Shown here piece by piece: positions 1 to 8,941 of a stretch of 34,498 nucleotides of DNA. Each line of letters starts with the position of its first letter. Within the stretch, counting starts at the first letter, position 1. The translations under genes were made by a program, and so were the position numbers. Under the pieces are notes generated by a model. The model was given only the letters and a program-made list of their open reading frames with translations. It did no database searches and was not told the origin of the DNA. This stretch comes from CAZJRQ01 sp964548535 (GTDB lineage Bacteria > Bacillota > Clostridia > Oscillospirales > Ruminococcaceae). Where the stretch lies: contig CAZJRQ010000025.1 in assembly GCA_964548535.1 (NCBI GenBank), forward strand, positions 1-34,498, in the 5' to 3' direction.

Positions 1-166
1 TGTCGCCGTAACCTAGCTGAACAGCCTCATAACCGTCATTTTCAACAGTTTTCTTCTGAACAACAACGCAAGGTCCTGCCTCAACAACAGTTACAGGAAC
101 TACTTCTCCTGATTCATCGAAAATCTGTGTCATACCGATTTTCTTACCGATGATACCCTTCTGCAT
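1..166 (-). CDS. rplC: 50S ribosomal protein L3, N-terminal part (runs off the window)
   Basis: Only the first 55 codons are present; the gene continues beyond base 1. The N-terminus reads MQKGIIGKKIGMTQIFDE, the classic start of L3, whose globular domain and long loop contact 23S rRNA and help assemble the large subunit near the peptidyl-transferase centre. The ATG at 166-164 is supported by an AGGAGG Shine-Dalgarno sequence about 8 nt upstream. It lies 93 bp downstream of rpsJ in the same direction, the conserved S10-operon order (S10 then L3), so it should be co-transcribed from the rpsJ promoter. Identification is very secure; only the truncation by the window edge limits it. Confidence 0.97.
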   Translation of the reverse strand, partial: MQKGIIGKKIGMTQIFDESGEVVPVTVVEAGPCVVVQKKTVENDGYEAVQLGYGD

Positions 167-259
167 TTCTATTTCCTCCTAAATGGTTATTGGTTGAGCA
201 TTCGCCCAACATGACCTGCAAACATTGATGCGAGATTACTTGTAATCTCTTTTTGGAAA

Positions 260-574
260 TTACTTGATTTCCATTACAATGTTAACACCTGCAGGAAGTT
301 CAAGACTTTCAAGAGCTACAGTTGTTTCCTTTGTAGGACGAACAACGTCGATAAGTCTCTTATGAGTTCTCATCTCAAACTGCTCTCTGCTGTCTTTGTC
401 CTTATGAACAGCTCTAAGGATAGTAATTACTTCCTTATTAGTAGGTAGTGGAATAGGGCCAGAAACCTGAGCACCTGAACGCTTAGCTGCCTCAACAATC
501 TTTGTAGCTGCTGCGTCTACTACCGCATGATCATAACCTTTGATCTTGATTCTGATCTTTTCATTGACTGCCAC
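260..574 (-). CDS. rpsJ: 30S ribosomal protein S10
   Basis: The product is 104 residues, the usual S10 length, and contains the hallmark segments GAQVSGPIPLPT, KDSREQFEMRTHKRL and LPAGV. S10 is part of the 30S head and, as NusE, also joins transcription antitermination complexes. An open frame extends upstream to base 706, but that extension does not resemble S10. I chose the GTG at 574-572 because it aligns with family N-termini (next residues AVNEKIRIKIK) and has an AGGAGG sequence about 8 nt upstream. It is the first gene of the S10 ribosomal operon, followed by rplC. The leader upstream carries a promoter and a terminator-like hairpin, so expression may be controlled by attenuation. Confidence 0.96.
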   Translation of the reverse strand: MAVNEKIRIKIKGYDHAVVDAAATKIVEAAKRSGAQVSGPIPLPTNKEVITILRAVHKDKDSREQFEMRTHKRLIDVVRPTKETTVALESLELPAGVNIVMEIK

Positions 575-706
575 TGAAATCGCCTCCTTGTTACAAATAC
601 TAAATATGGGGGCAAGGCTTTCGCCTCTCTGCAAGACCTTGTATTTTAACCCGCAAATAGCGGATTTATAATTTACACCCTGCCGTGTGTTCCCTGCTAT
701 ATCCAT

Positions 707-741
707 AAAAAATTCCGAACAGCTAAAAAATAGCTTTCGGA
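707..741 (-). terminator. Terminator-like hairpin in the rpsJ leader (possible attenuator)
   Basis: Read on the minus strand, TCCGA pairs with TCGGA and AGCTA with TAGCT around a T-rich loop, and the stem is followed at once by a run of six T. The arms are at 714-718/737-741 and 721-725/731-735. The hairpin lies between the promoter at 964-992 and rpsJ, about 135 nt before the start codon, so it would stop a leader transcript of roughly 250 nt. It may act as an attenuator of the ribosomal operon. No upstream minus-strand gene is close enough for it to be an ordinary gene terminator. Confidence 0.6.
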
Positions 742-963
742 CTTTGAATAACAGAAAACAGCACTATAATGCACCAACGCTAAAAGTAGACATACTACTA
801 TCGCAAGAAGCATAAGCACATACTGTGTTCGGTATTACAGTCGCCCGGTTTAAAATCGGACATACTCCATGAAAATTACCTGACAAACCGTCAGCAACCT
901 TTCACTTCAACGCATATCTTGAGTTTTTCCTATGAAAAAACTCTGTGCAGTCACGCAAGTATT

Positions 964-992
964 ATTATACAGCATATAACCGCACATTGCAA
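964..992 (-). promoter_or_regulatory. Sigma-A promoter of the S10 ribosomal operon
   Basis: On the minus strand there is TTGCAA (992-987), a 17-bp spacer, then a perfect TATAAT (969-964). Transcription should start near 957, leaving a leader of about 380 nt before rpsJ. The region from 575 to 963 holds this leader and no convincing gene. Confidence 0.75.
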
Positions 993-1399
993 GTGTTTTT
1001 TGAAAAATTATACGTAGAAATACAAAAGAAATCAAAGCGTGTTTTTATGCAATTTGCACAAATCAGCAATGTATCTAAAGCAATCAAGAAAAAACAACCA
1101 TAATTCTTGCAAAAACTATACTATTATATATAAGGACAATCTAAAACTATTTCGATTCAAAACGCTCATTTACTTTTAGATTTATATCTTTATTTAATTA
1201 ATCATAATATTTTTGCTTTTTTGCTTATGCAGATGTATCTCCTTTAATTTCTATTTCAAACACATTATACATTACAAAATTTACAAATCAATACTTTTTC
1301 TGATTATTAATTTCATTTTAAAAAATGAAATTAATAGAGTTTGTTCAATTCTTAAATATTGTTTTTAACCTAAATAACAATATTTGTGGCATCTATGCT
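993..1399. other. Gene-free AT-rich spacer with two inverted repeats
   Basis: No open frame with a ribosome-binding site is visible between the rpsJ promoter and the alpha-galactosidase terminator. The spacer holds a 13-bp perfect inverted repeat with a 2-nt centre (arms 1307-1319 and 1322-1334) and a 10-bp inverted repeat with a 12-nt loop (1354-1363 and 1376-1385). Neither is followed by a clear T run, so I do not call them terminators. Confidence 0.5.
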
Positions 1400-1434
1400 A
1401 AAACAAAAACGAGACATATCAAATGTCTCGTTTT
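1400..1434 (-). terminator. Terminator of the alpha-galactosidase gene
   Basis: ACGAGACAT (1409-1417) and ATGTCTCGT (1423-1431) form a perfect 9-bp stem with a 5-nt loop, flanked by A/T runs that extend the stem. It begins 5 bp after the alpha-galactosidase stop codon. On the minus strand the stem runs into a T-rich tract, as expected for an intrinsic terminator; the plus strand also has a short T tract. Confidence 0.85.
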
Positions 1435-1439
1435 ATAGT

Positions 1440-3656
1440 TTAGCTTTCTGCTTTTATATAATGAAGTATTTTGCTTTGGAAATCTCCGTATAAACCGTCT
1501 GCATTCCAAATCTTTGCAATGTTAATTCCAGCATTCATGAGTGCCGCACCCGAAATCTTCTCGTCAGGGTTTGACTCCTCATAGTAAAATGCATCAGGTT
1601 CAAGTCCTTTTAACTTGATTCTGCGTGAACGCTCATTCGGTCTGCCCAAAATTTGAACAAACTCAAACAAAGCCTCCGACTTGTCCTTAGCAACAAACAT
1701 CCATGCGTCCCAAGTGTTATCCTCAAAAGTGTTTCCAATGCGGAACTGATCGCCAGTTCTCACAAGCGTGTTGAACTTATTGAATTCCTCAATCTGTGCA
1801 GGAATATAATCCCTGTCCTCCTGCGGAATTTTAGTAACATCAAGCTCATATCCAAAAGTTCCAACCATTGCAACATGACCCCTAGTCTTAAATGGAGTCT
1901 GCCTGCCGACAGTGTGGTTAGGACAGTCCGAAACATGAGCGCCCATTGCAGAACAAGGATATACCATAGAAGTACCATGCTGAATTTTCAATCTCTCAAT
2001 AGCGTCAGTGTCATCCGAACACCAAATCTGCGGAGAATAATAAAGCATACCAGCATCAAATCTAGCTCCGCCGCCCGAGCAATTTTCAAGCAAAATATGC
2101 GGATAAGCCGAAGTAACCCTGTCCATAAGCTCATAAACTCCTAAAACATATCTGTGCCAAAGTTCACGCTGACGCTCAATAGGAAGAGCATTTGAGCCAA
2201 CTTCTGTAAGCTGTCTGTTCATGTCCCACTTGATGTACTCAATATTAGCCGAATCAAGAACATTTTTCATCATGCTGAAAACATAATCACGAACGTCCTG
2301 CCTTGAGAAATCCAACACATACTGCTCACGGCAAAGTGTAAGCTCACGACCCTTAACCTGAATAGCCCACTCAGGATGAGCCTTATAAAGTTCCGAATCA
2401 GGAGAAATCATCTCAGGCTCGAACCAAATACCAAACTTCATGCCCAGCTTGTTAACCTCGTCAACAAGATACTTCAAACCGCCGTCAAGCTTTTTCTCAT
2501 AAACAAACCAGTCACCAAGTGACGAGTTGTCCGAATCTCTGTGACCAAACCAGCCGTCGTCCATAACGAGCATTTCAATACCAAGCTTTGACGCCTCGCG
2601 AGCAATATCAATCAGCTTTTCAGTGTTGAAATCGAAATAAGTTGCCTCCCAGTTGTTAATCAAAATCGGACGACGCTTGTCCTTGTATTCGCCCCTAATC
2701 AGATTATTTCTATACAAATCGTGGAAAGTTCTCGACATCTTGCCGATACCATTATCTGAATGAACCATAACAACTTCAGGAGCAATAAACTCCTCACCGC
2801 TTTCAAGCAGCCACTCAAAATCCAAATCATTAATACCCATTACAAAACGAGTTTTCTTGTGCTGAGTAACTTCAGCCTGTGCAACAAAATTTCCAGAATA
2901 AACGAAGTTAAATCCAAAAACCTCACCGCAATCCTCGTCAGCGTTGTTATCACAAAGAGCAACAAAAGGATTATTCTGATGTGAAGATTCACCCTTCATC
3001 GAATCAATCGACTGCTTGCCATGATGAAGTCGACATCTCTCAACGTGGCGCTCCCTAGCCCAAGAACCGTTTAACGTAATCATATCTATTTTTTCAGTAT
3101 CAAAATCAACACAAGCTGAGTAAATCCTAGTAATCTTGCAAGACTCTGCCCCCAAATTTTTAACCCTAACCGAACGTGTAATAACATCAAGCTTGTCAAA
3201 AGCTGTGTAAATCAAAATAACTTCAAGATTAGCATGAGAATCAACAAGAGTAATCTCCAAAGTTTCCGCACCGCTCTCATCTGTTGCAAAAGTAGCAGGC
3301 AACCCCTCCAAAGCTGGCTTACCGCTGTATATTTTGTGAGAAGAATATTTTAGCTCACAAGCGGACATACCGCGATTGTCCATAATTTTAAAAGCCGCCT
3401 CACGATAATCGCCAATGCCGAAAGAAGGATATTCAAAAGGCAGAGTATCCATATACGATGATTTATCACGATTGTTAGTTTCAGGTGTAAAAGGACTTTC
3501 GTCCATTCTTAGAAGATAGGTCAAATCCTCATCAGGTATCTTTTTTCCAAAATAAACATGCGCCAAATAGTCGCCAGGAGCAATTTTAAGCATATAATCC
3601 GTATCCTTAGCACGAAGCTTAAACGAGCGCTCCTTTTCATTATAAGTAATAGCCAT
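1440..3656 (-). CDS. Alpha-galactosidase, glycoside hydrolase family 36
   Basis: The 738-residue protein matches the length of single-subunit GH36 alpha-galactosidases, which release terminal alpha-galactose from melibiose, raffinose and similar oligosaccharides with retention of configuration. The N-terminal beta-sandwich is followed by the (beta/alpha)8 barrel starting near NNWEATYFDF (residue 334). Motifs include MDDGWFG (365-371), FGIWFEPEM (408-416), KWDMNR with the presumed nucleophile Asp478, and CSDDTD with the presumed acid/base Asp548. There is no signal peptide, so it should act in the cytoplasm on imported sugars. A GTG three codons upstream overlaps the Shine-Dalgarno AAGGAG; the ATG at 3656 has proper spacing and was chosen. 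It has its own promoter and terminator and lies just downstream of the sugar ABC cluster. The gene symbol is left blank because naming within GH36 is inconsistent. Confidence 0.95.
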   Translation of the reverse strand: MAITYNEKERSFKLRAKDTDYMLKIAPGDYLAHVYFGKKIPDEDLTYLLRMDESPFTPETNNRDKSSYMDTLPFEYPSFGIGDYREAAFKIMDNRGMSACELKYSSHKIYSGKPALEGLPATFATDESGAETLEITLVDSHANLEVILIYTAFDKLDVITRSVRVKNLGAESCKITRIYSACVDFDTEKIDMITLNGSWARERHVERCRLHHGKQSIDSMKGESSHQNNPFVALCDNNADEDCGEVFGFNFVYSGNFVAQAEVTQHKKTRFVMGINDLDFEWLLESGEEFIAPEVVMVHSDNGIGKMSRTFHDLYRNNLIRGEYKDKRRPILINNWEATYFDFNTEKLIDIAREASKLGIEMLVMDDGWFGHRDSDNSSLGDWFVYEKKLDGGLKYLVDEVNKLGMKFGIWFEPEMISPDSELYKAHPEWAIQVKGRELTLCREQYVLDFSRQDVRDYVFSMMKNVLDSANIEYIKWDMNRQLTEVGSNALPIERQRELWHRYVLGVYELMDRVTSAYPHILLENCSGGGARFDAGMLYYSPQIWCSDDTDAIERLKIQHGTSMVYPCSAMGAHVSDCPNHTVGRQTPFKTRGHVAMVGTFGYELDVTKIPQEDRDYIPAQIEEFNKFNTLVRTGDQFRIGNTFEDNTWDAWMFVAKDKSEALFEFVQILGRPNERSRRIKLKGLEPDAFYYEESNPDEKISGAALMNAGINIAKIWNADGLYGDFQSKILHYIKAES

Positions 3657-3712
3657 TTTCCGCACTCCTTATTATTAAAATTATAAATTTTTTCATACGT
3701 GTCAGTACTTAT

Positions 3713-3740
3713 ATTATAACATAAACAAAAATATATTCAA
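3713..3740 (-). promoter_or_regulatory. Promoter of the alpha-galactosidase gene
   Basis: TTGAAT (3740-3735), a 16-bp spacer and a perfect TATAAT (3718-3713) on the minus strand. The predicted start is about 50 nt before the ATG at 3656. It lies downstream of the ABC-cluster terminator, so the gene can be expressed independently. I saw no convincing CcpA (cre) box here. Confidence 0.7.
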
Positions 3741-3841
3741 GTCGACAAACCCCGAAATTCTCCCCTCAAATGTATATTTTTTATGAAGTCGCCATATTTT
3801 AAATTTTGTATATGCAAAAATATGAAACAAGCATAAAAATA

Positions 3842-3876
3842 TTAAAAAATCCGTCCCCAAAAAATGAGAACGGATT
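3842..3876 (-). terminator. Terminator of the sugar ABC cluster
   Basis: On the minus strand AATCCGTTCTC pairs with GGGGACGGATT (11 bp, two of them G-U) around a T-rich loop, followed by six T. It starts 15 bp after the last permease stop codon and separates the cluster from the alpha-galactosidase gene. Confidence 0.85.
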
Positions 3877-3890
3877 AATTAAAAATCGAA

Positions 3891-4895
3891 TTAACCTACA
3901 ATACCAGAACGCTCGATACCCTCAATAAAGTATCTCTGTAGGAAAATATACATAATAAGCAGCGGTGTAATTGATAAAATACAACCAGCCTCAAGCCAAA
4001 CGATCATCTGTCTAACCGAAACTGCAGATCCGCCGAACAATTGCTGTGAAAGGTTTGAATCTAAGTTTTTAAGCATCAAAGCAACAGTCTTAGTGTTAGC
4101 GAAGAATGCCGATGAAACGTAGAAGTCATTCCAGTACCAAACAACTGAGAATAGGAAAACAGTAAGGAAAGATGTCTTAGCATTAGGAACCATAATCCTA
4201 ACATAAGTTTCCAAAGGTCCGCAGCCGTCAAGATAAGCCGCATCTTCAAGCTCCTTAGGAAGTCCTCTAAAGAACTGACGGAAAATAAAGATGAACAAAC
4301 CAGCTCTCAAGCCGTTAGCGAATATAGCAGGAAGATACATAACAAAACCAGTATCAATAACTCCAAGCTGTTTAAACTGCATATACAAAGGAATAGTTGT
4401 AATTTGAGGAGGAACGATAATCATAACAACTACAATTCCGAACAAAATACCCTTGCCCTTAAACTTAAATCTAGCAAAACCATATCCAGTAATAGAGCAA
4501 GTCAAAACCTGCAAAACAGAAGCGATAAGGTTTAGGCGAATCGTAGTCAAAACAGTTTTTCCAAAATCCATAACGCCCCAAACGTCCTTGACATTGTCAA
4601 GTGTAAAACTCTTAGGAAGCCAAACAACCGAAGGGTCATTCATTTGCTCACTAGGTCTAAACGCAGTCGAAAGCATAAATATCAATGGATAAAGTATAAC
4701 AAAGCACAAACCAAACAGTATCAAAAATCTAAATATAGGCCAAACACTGCCGACAATTTTCTGATTTCTATTATATCTAATTTGTTCAGGAGTAAGGTAT
4801 TTTTCAAGACCCTCTTCCTTCATTCTTTTATGACGGGCTTTTATAGCAGCCTGACGTTCTTTTTCAAATTGTTTTTCTTCTTTTTTAGTTGCCAC
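3891..4895 (-). CDS. Carbohydrate ABC transporter permease (MalG/UgpE type), second pair
   Basis: The protein has 334 residues: a charged cytoplasmic N-terminus of about 55 residues and then about six membrane segments. The permease EAA loop is visible as EDAAYLDGCGPLETYVRIMVP, the site where the ATPase docks. It belongs to the MalG-like family of sugar importers (CUT1). The start is a GTG at 4895 with a GGGGGGA sequence 5 nt upstream. It follows the partner permease with an 11-bp gap and is the last gene before the terminator at 3842-3876. No ATPase gene is in the window; in Firmicutes CUT1 importers often share one encoded elsewhere (MsmK/MsmX type). The substrate cannot be read from the sequence. 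Confidence 0.92.
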   Translation of the reverse strand: MATKKEEKQFEKERQAAIKARHKRMKEEGLEKYLTPEQIRYNRNQKIVGSVWPIFRFLILFGLCFVILYPLIFMLSTAFRPSEQMNDPSVVWLPKSFTLDNVKDVWGVMDFGKTVLTTIRLNLIASVLQVLTCSITGYGFARFKFKGKGILFGIVVVMIIVPPQITTIPLYMQFKQLGVIDTGFVMYLPAIFANGLRAGLFIFIFRQFFRGLPKELEDAAYLDGCGPLETYVRIMVPNAKTSFLTVFLFSVVWYWNDFYVSSAFFANTKTVALMLKNLDSNLSQQLFGGSAVSVRQMIVWLEAGCILSITPLLIMYIFLQRYFIEGIERSGIVG

Positions 4896-4906
4896 TATAA
4901 TCCCCC

Positions 4907-5881
4907 CTATTCAACTTCATAATAAACAAATTTATTGACAATTGCAACGACAACCACAAGGAATACCGCAATAATCAAGAAATAAGCCCAAGCCATAGCA
5001 GCTGAATAACCATGATTCCAGCTGTTTTGCTTTTCAAGAACGATTCTCATAACCTTGTTTTCAGGATCAACAAATGAATCAACTACTGTGTAAATCAAAC
5101 TAGCCATAATCATAGGGCTGATATAAGGAACAGTAATCTTCCAGAAGTATTCCCAAGCAGTAGCACCCTCCATTTGAGCCGCTTCCTTAGCTGAGAACGG
5201 AATGTTCTGTAACGCTGAAAGGAACAGCAAAATTTGAATACCAGAGTTCCAAACAAGATTAAATATGTCAGATGTAAGTGTATTTATAGTTTCAGTTAAA
5301 GTATCACTGATATTATAAATACCCATAAAGTTCAAAAGCTGATCAACAAGATTAGTTTCAAACATTGTGCTAAACTGGTCAGAACCTCCAGCGTAACCGC
5401 CAGTGCTCATATTACCATTGATAATATCAATTACAGGACCAGTCGCAATAATAACAGGAAGGAAGAATACAGCTCTAGCAAAAGTTCTTCCCTTAAACTT
5501 CTGATTAAGAATAACCGCAATAAAGATTGAGAAAATCAAAATCAAAGGAGTTTTTAAAAGTGTGCTCTTAAGCATTTCAGTTAAAGCAGGTAAATAATAT
5601 TGGTCTTGACGAAAAGCGTTTACATAATTGTCAAATCCAATAAACTCCATTTCCATTTTACCAGGAGTAACCGTAGTTTCATTGAAAGAATAGATCAACG
5701 ATTCAATAAGAGGATAAATGAAGAAATAAAGGGTACCAATTAACCAAAGCGAAATAAAACCGAAACCATAAAGACCTTTTCTCTTTTCGTAAGGAATAGT
5801 TCTGCCTTTGCGCTTTTTAGGAGGTTCTGCTGCCGCAGTAACTTTTTCATTTTCAACAGCAGTATTTTCTAAATTACTCAT
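4907..5881 (-). CDS. Sugar ABC transporter permease (MalF/UgpA/LplB type), second pair
   Basis: The protein has 324 residues with a charged N-terminus of about 35 residues and about six membrane segments. The EAA loop reads KEAAQMEGATAWEYFWKITVP. Between membrane segments, roughly residues 145-200, there is a long Gly/Ser- and Thr-rich insert (from INGNMSTGGYAGG onward) that is unusually large for the family and probably faces outside. It forms a heterodimer with the next permease. Its ATG at 5881 shares one base with the upstream stop codon (TAATG), so translation is probably coupled to the DUF5696-like gene. This pairing suggests that the secreted protein and this permease pair work together. 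Confidence 0.9.
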   Translation of the reverse strand: MSNLENTAVENEKVTAAAEPPKKRKGRTIPYEKRKGLYGFGFISLWLIGTLYFFIYPLIESLIYSFNETTVTPGKMEMEFIGFDNYVNAFRQDQYYLPALTEMLKSTLLKTPLILIFSIFIAVILNQKFKGRTFARAVFFLPVIIATGPVIDIINGNMSTGGYAGGSDQFSTMFETNLVDQLLNFMGIYNISDTLTETINTLTSDIFNLVWNSGIQILLFLSALQNIPFSAKEAAQMEGATAWEYFWKITVPYISPMIMASLIYTVVDSFVDPENKVMRIVLEKQNSWNHGYSAAMAWAYFLIIAVFLVVVVAIVNKFVYYEVE

Positions 5882-8286
5882 TAACCTATATTCCCTCCTT
5901 CCATAGCATCTCCAAGGTCATAAACCTTGCCATCAACCGATACAGTCTTAGCTGTCTTATTTACTTCAACAACAACATTTTTGCCATCCTTGCTGTAAGT
6001 AGTCGTCATAACATTTCCGTCATCACTAACAACGTATTTTGAAATTGTCATGTCGCTTACTCCAGCAAGAACATCATTAGCAATTTCCTGCTGTTTAGTA
6101 GCCATGTCAAGCCAGCCTTCATAGTGTGTATAATAGAGATTATCATAATCAGTATCATAAATAGTAGCCGATTCAGCATAAGTCATATCATAATGAAGAG
6201 CAGAGCCAGAAGCAAGAGCAAGCATGAAAGTTTCACCAGTATCAGAGCTTGCGTTAATAGCTTCAGAAGAATAAGGCACATATCCGTGAATTACCATCTG
6301 ATAAAAAGGAATATCATAATCAGTAACGTTATATCCGCTTGACGTAACAGGAACCTTAGTAATCTGGTCAGCATAAGGAATAACATAAGCGTTAGCACCG
6401 TCACAAAGAACATTATCAATATTTTCTGATGCCTTCTTATATCCTTCAACAACAGTATTCATGCTAGCTGTTCTGCCAGAACTGTTCTTGCTAGAGAAAT
6501 CACTGACAAGCTTAGTAGAATAATCACCAAAACCAATGTTTGTGATAGAATTATCCTTGTAGCTTTCAATCATCTGATCAAACACCCTATCATAAGAGTT
6601 TGGAGTAAGAAGAGCCGGAGCAACACCCTTAAGAGGTAATCCAAATGCAGGACTGTATTTGCTCTGTCTTGAATAAGCGTTTGAAACTCGAATAGCCGTG
6701 TTAGTAAGAGTGTTGTAACCCCAAGAGCTTGAATCCATCTGGAAGTTATTCATTGAAGGGAATACATCAACACCGTCAGTGCCAGTAAGAGCCTCCATAT
6801 CACTCGAACCGCCAAGCGTACCCGAAGGATTGTAGTCGGTTGAAATTTTATTTTTAATTGAGCTGTTAGTCCAATCGTTATAGTTTACAACAATATTTGA
6901 AATACCGTTTTCTTCAAAACTATCAACAATATTCTTAGCCTGACTAAATCCAGTAATTTCAGTTTTCAAGTTAAAAGGAAGACCAACAATAGAAGTTCTC
7001 TTCAAAACTCCGCCGAACATATCAAGATAAAGATCACTAGTGTTAGCCTCAGTCTTTGCAGTCAATCCCTTATTCTCAATAAGATAATTTCTGTAAACCT
7101 CAGCACAGTCAGCTGCGTTTACGTCCTCATCCTTGTCAATAGGGTAATATCTAATTCCAAAACGTTCAGTCTTAATACTTCCCTTTTCAAAAACAGTAAT
7201 CTTGTTTGAATTATCACCGCTCATAAAGAAAGCATCCTGACTTCTAACTTCAAATTCAAAATAAGCATTGTTGTAAGCCTGCTTGTTCTGACCGCTAACC
7301 TGAGCCTTAGCATAAACGTTAGCATCACCGTCAGAAACAACAGAAACCAAACCGCTCTTACCTGAAACAGTAGCAACAACTGGCATATAAGCCTGTTCAG
7401 TTACACGAGGAGCAACAAGCGGAACAGCAGTATAATCTCTGCCGTAAACCTGCTGGGAATACTCAGTGTAATTTGACTTACCATTATTATAATTAATAAC
7501 AGCACCGCTGCCGTCAGGAACAATCATGTATCCCTCAGTTGCTTTACCGTCCTCATCCTTAGAAGGAGCAGCACCGAAGTAAGGGCAAATCTGAAGCTTA
7601 GTAAGTGACTTACCAGTCAAAGCATCAGTCTTCGTTTCATTAATCTCGTTAGAATCAACATAAACATAAAGGTTATCATCACAAAGCTCGTAATGAGTAG
7701 TAAAAGTAACACCCTCACTAATATATTTGTATGTAACAGCAACACCGTTAGCCTCATTCTTCCAAGTCTTTTTAGCTCTAACCGAATAAACAGGAGCAGG
7801 AGATTCAGCACGCTTAGACAAATCAGCAACCTTGATAGCAGCACTAGATGCAGCCTGATTTCTCTTATCCTTCTTCATAGTGTTTCCGTTATTAACATCA
7901 ATAACAGTATCGTCAGCCTTTGCGTTTATAGGAGAAGTCCACCAATACTTATTAGTTTCCTTGACATAAAGAGCAATTCTTTCATTGTCAGAATCCGCGT
8001 AAAGAATGAACTTATCGTTGTCAGCAACCTGCTCACAAGTTTCAAGAGCAATTGCATCATCATCACTAATAGCGTCTTCAAGTTCAATCTTAGCAGCCGC
8101 CTCATTGTCATCGTCATCTTCATCATCAGTATTAGCGTCATCCGCATTAGTATCGTCCGCAGCACCCACCGCAGTTCCATTATCCACTTCGTCAGCAGTA
8201 GAAGAAGCAGCCATAGAACCCAGAGGCATCAGCATAGTAAGAACTAACGCAAATACAATAATTTTTTTATAACTTTTGTTATGCAT
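5881..8286 (-). CDS. Large secreted protein resembling DUF5696 family, in an ABC importer cluster
   Basis: The protein has 801 residues. It opens with a signal peptide (MHNKSYKKIIVFALVLTMLM, predicted cleavage after SMAA near residue 27), then a very acidic low-complexity stretch (about residues 32-80, with DEDDDDNE). A predicted beta-rich domain follows (about 85-400), then a mixed alpha/beta region (about 420-700) beginning at DLYLDMFGG and alternating strands and helices as in a TIM barrel. I recognise the family as DUF5696 from its neighbours and general appearance, not from a search. Function is unknown; the two-part layout recalls glycoside hydrolases, but I cannot point to catalytic residues. 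It has no lipobox and no C-terminal anchor. It sits after the Yip1-like gene and overlaps the next permease by one base, tying it to sugar uptake. The ATG at 8286 has a GGTGG sequence upstream. Confidence 0.7.
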   Translation of the reverse strand: MHNKSYKKIIVFALVLTMLMPLGSMAASSTADEVDNGTAVGAADDTNADDANTDDEDDDDNEAAAKIELEDAISDDDAIALETCEQVADNDKFILYADSDNERIALYVKETNKYWWTSPINAKADDTVIDVNNGNTMKKDKRNQAASSAAIKVADLSKRAESPAPVYSVRAKKTWKNEANGVAVTYKYISEGVTFTTHYELCDDNLYVYVDSNEINETKTDALTGKSLTKLQICPYFGAAPSKDEDGKATEGYMIVPDGSGAVINYNNGKSNYTEYSQQVYGRDYTAVPLVAPRVTEQAYMPVVATVSGKSGLVSVVSDGDANVYAKAQVSGQNKQAYNNAYFEFEVRSQDAFFMSGDNSNKITVFEKGSIKTERFGIRYYPIDKDEDVNAADCAEVYRNYLIENKGLTAKTEANTSDLYLDMFGGVLKRTSIVGLPFNLKTEITGFSQAKNIVDSFEENGISNIVVNYNDWTNSSIKNKISTDYNPSGTLGGSSDMEALTGTDGVDVFPSMNNFQMDSSSWGYNTLTNTAIRVSNAYSRQSKYSPAFGLPLKGVAPALLTPNSYDRVFDQMIESYKDNSITNIGFGDYSTKLVSDFSSKNSSGRTASMNTVVEGYKKASENIDNVLCDGANAYVIPYADQITKVPVTSSGYNVTDYDIPFYQMVIHGYVPYSSEAINASSDTGETFMLALASGSALHYDMTYAESATIYDTDYDNLYYTHYEGWLDMATKQQEIANDVLAGVSDMTISKYVVSDDGNVMTTTYSKDGKNVVVEVNKTAKTVSVDGKVYDLGDAMEGGNIG

Positions 8287-8310
8287 TTAATTTACACCAC
8301 CATTTCTTAA

Positions 8311-8940
8311 TTAGCCTCTGATTCTATATGCGATTTCAGTATAAATCTGATATCCGAATGCGTAAAGCTGCTGAGCAAGTGAAAGCAGCAAAATAGCTAG
8401 GAATAAGATAAGAAGCATAGCAACAAAAGTAAATAAAATTGAAGCTAGTGTCTTACCGAAAGTATATTGATGAACAGCTCTCATAGCCTGAATCATCAAT
8501 ATAATTGACCAGCCAAGTCCCAAATAATAAACAGCAGTAAGCCAAATTGACTCTTTGTAAATAAGCACATTTGAAAGCAAAACCTGAGCAAAGCAACCGC
8601 CGATATAAGGAACAAGAGAATAAGCAGAATAAATACAAATATTTTTCAGTGAACCTTCACCGTTAAATAGAGTACATAAAGCCCAGTTACCAATAACCCA
8701 AGTAAAGAAATAAACAACCGATTGAACAATCAAAGGTACAATATTAAAAATCTTCACATAAGACATATTAAACTGAAAGCCCATAAGCTGTCTGCTTGCA
8801 ACCATTGAAACGAAAAGAAGAAAAACAATCCATAAAGCGACCTTCATCGAACCTTGCTTTTTCCATCTAAGATCCTCAAAACCTTCAGTAGGATGGAAAA
8901 TAACGTGCTTTAGCCAACCCATAGTTGAAAATTCATACAT
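8311..8940 (-). CDS. Yip1-family multi-spanning membrane protein
   Basis: The 209-residue protein has a short N-terminal region (HPTEGFEDLRWKKQGS) followed by about five hydrophobic segments. The N-terminal HP.EGF.D.R motif and the Phe/Gly-rich helices are typical of bacterial Yip1-domain proteins, whose function is not well defined. It lies one base after the NHL/TPR gene (stop at 8942, ATG at 8940) and 24 bp before the DUF5696-like gene, inside the ABC importer cluster, so it is probably made with them. A GGAGGG sequence precedes the ATG. A role as a membrane scaffold or accessory subunit of the importer is inference only. Confidence 0.75.
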   Translation of the reverse strand: MYEFSTMGWLKHVIFHPTEGFEDLRWKKQGSMKVALWIVFLLFVSMVASRQLMGFQFNMSYVKIFNIVPLIVQSVVYFFTWVIGNWALCTLFNGEGSLKNICIYSAYSLVPYIGGCFAQVLLSNVLIYKESIWLTAVYYLGLGWSIILMIQAMRAVHQYTFGKTLASILFTFVAMLLILFLAILLLSLAQQLYAFGYQIYTEIAYRIRG

Positions 8941-8941
8941 A

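Noticed and set aside
575..706. N-terminal extension of the rpsJ reading frame to base 706
   Set aside because: The extension does not resemble S10, lacks a ribosome-binding site, and the GTG at 574 has AGGAGG at the right distance and matches family N-termini.
7693..8272. Plus-strand frames opposite the DUF5696-like gene
   Set aside because: They are Ser/Ile-rich shadows of the real minus-strand gene with no start signals.
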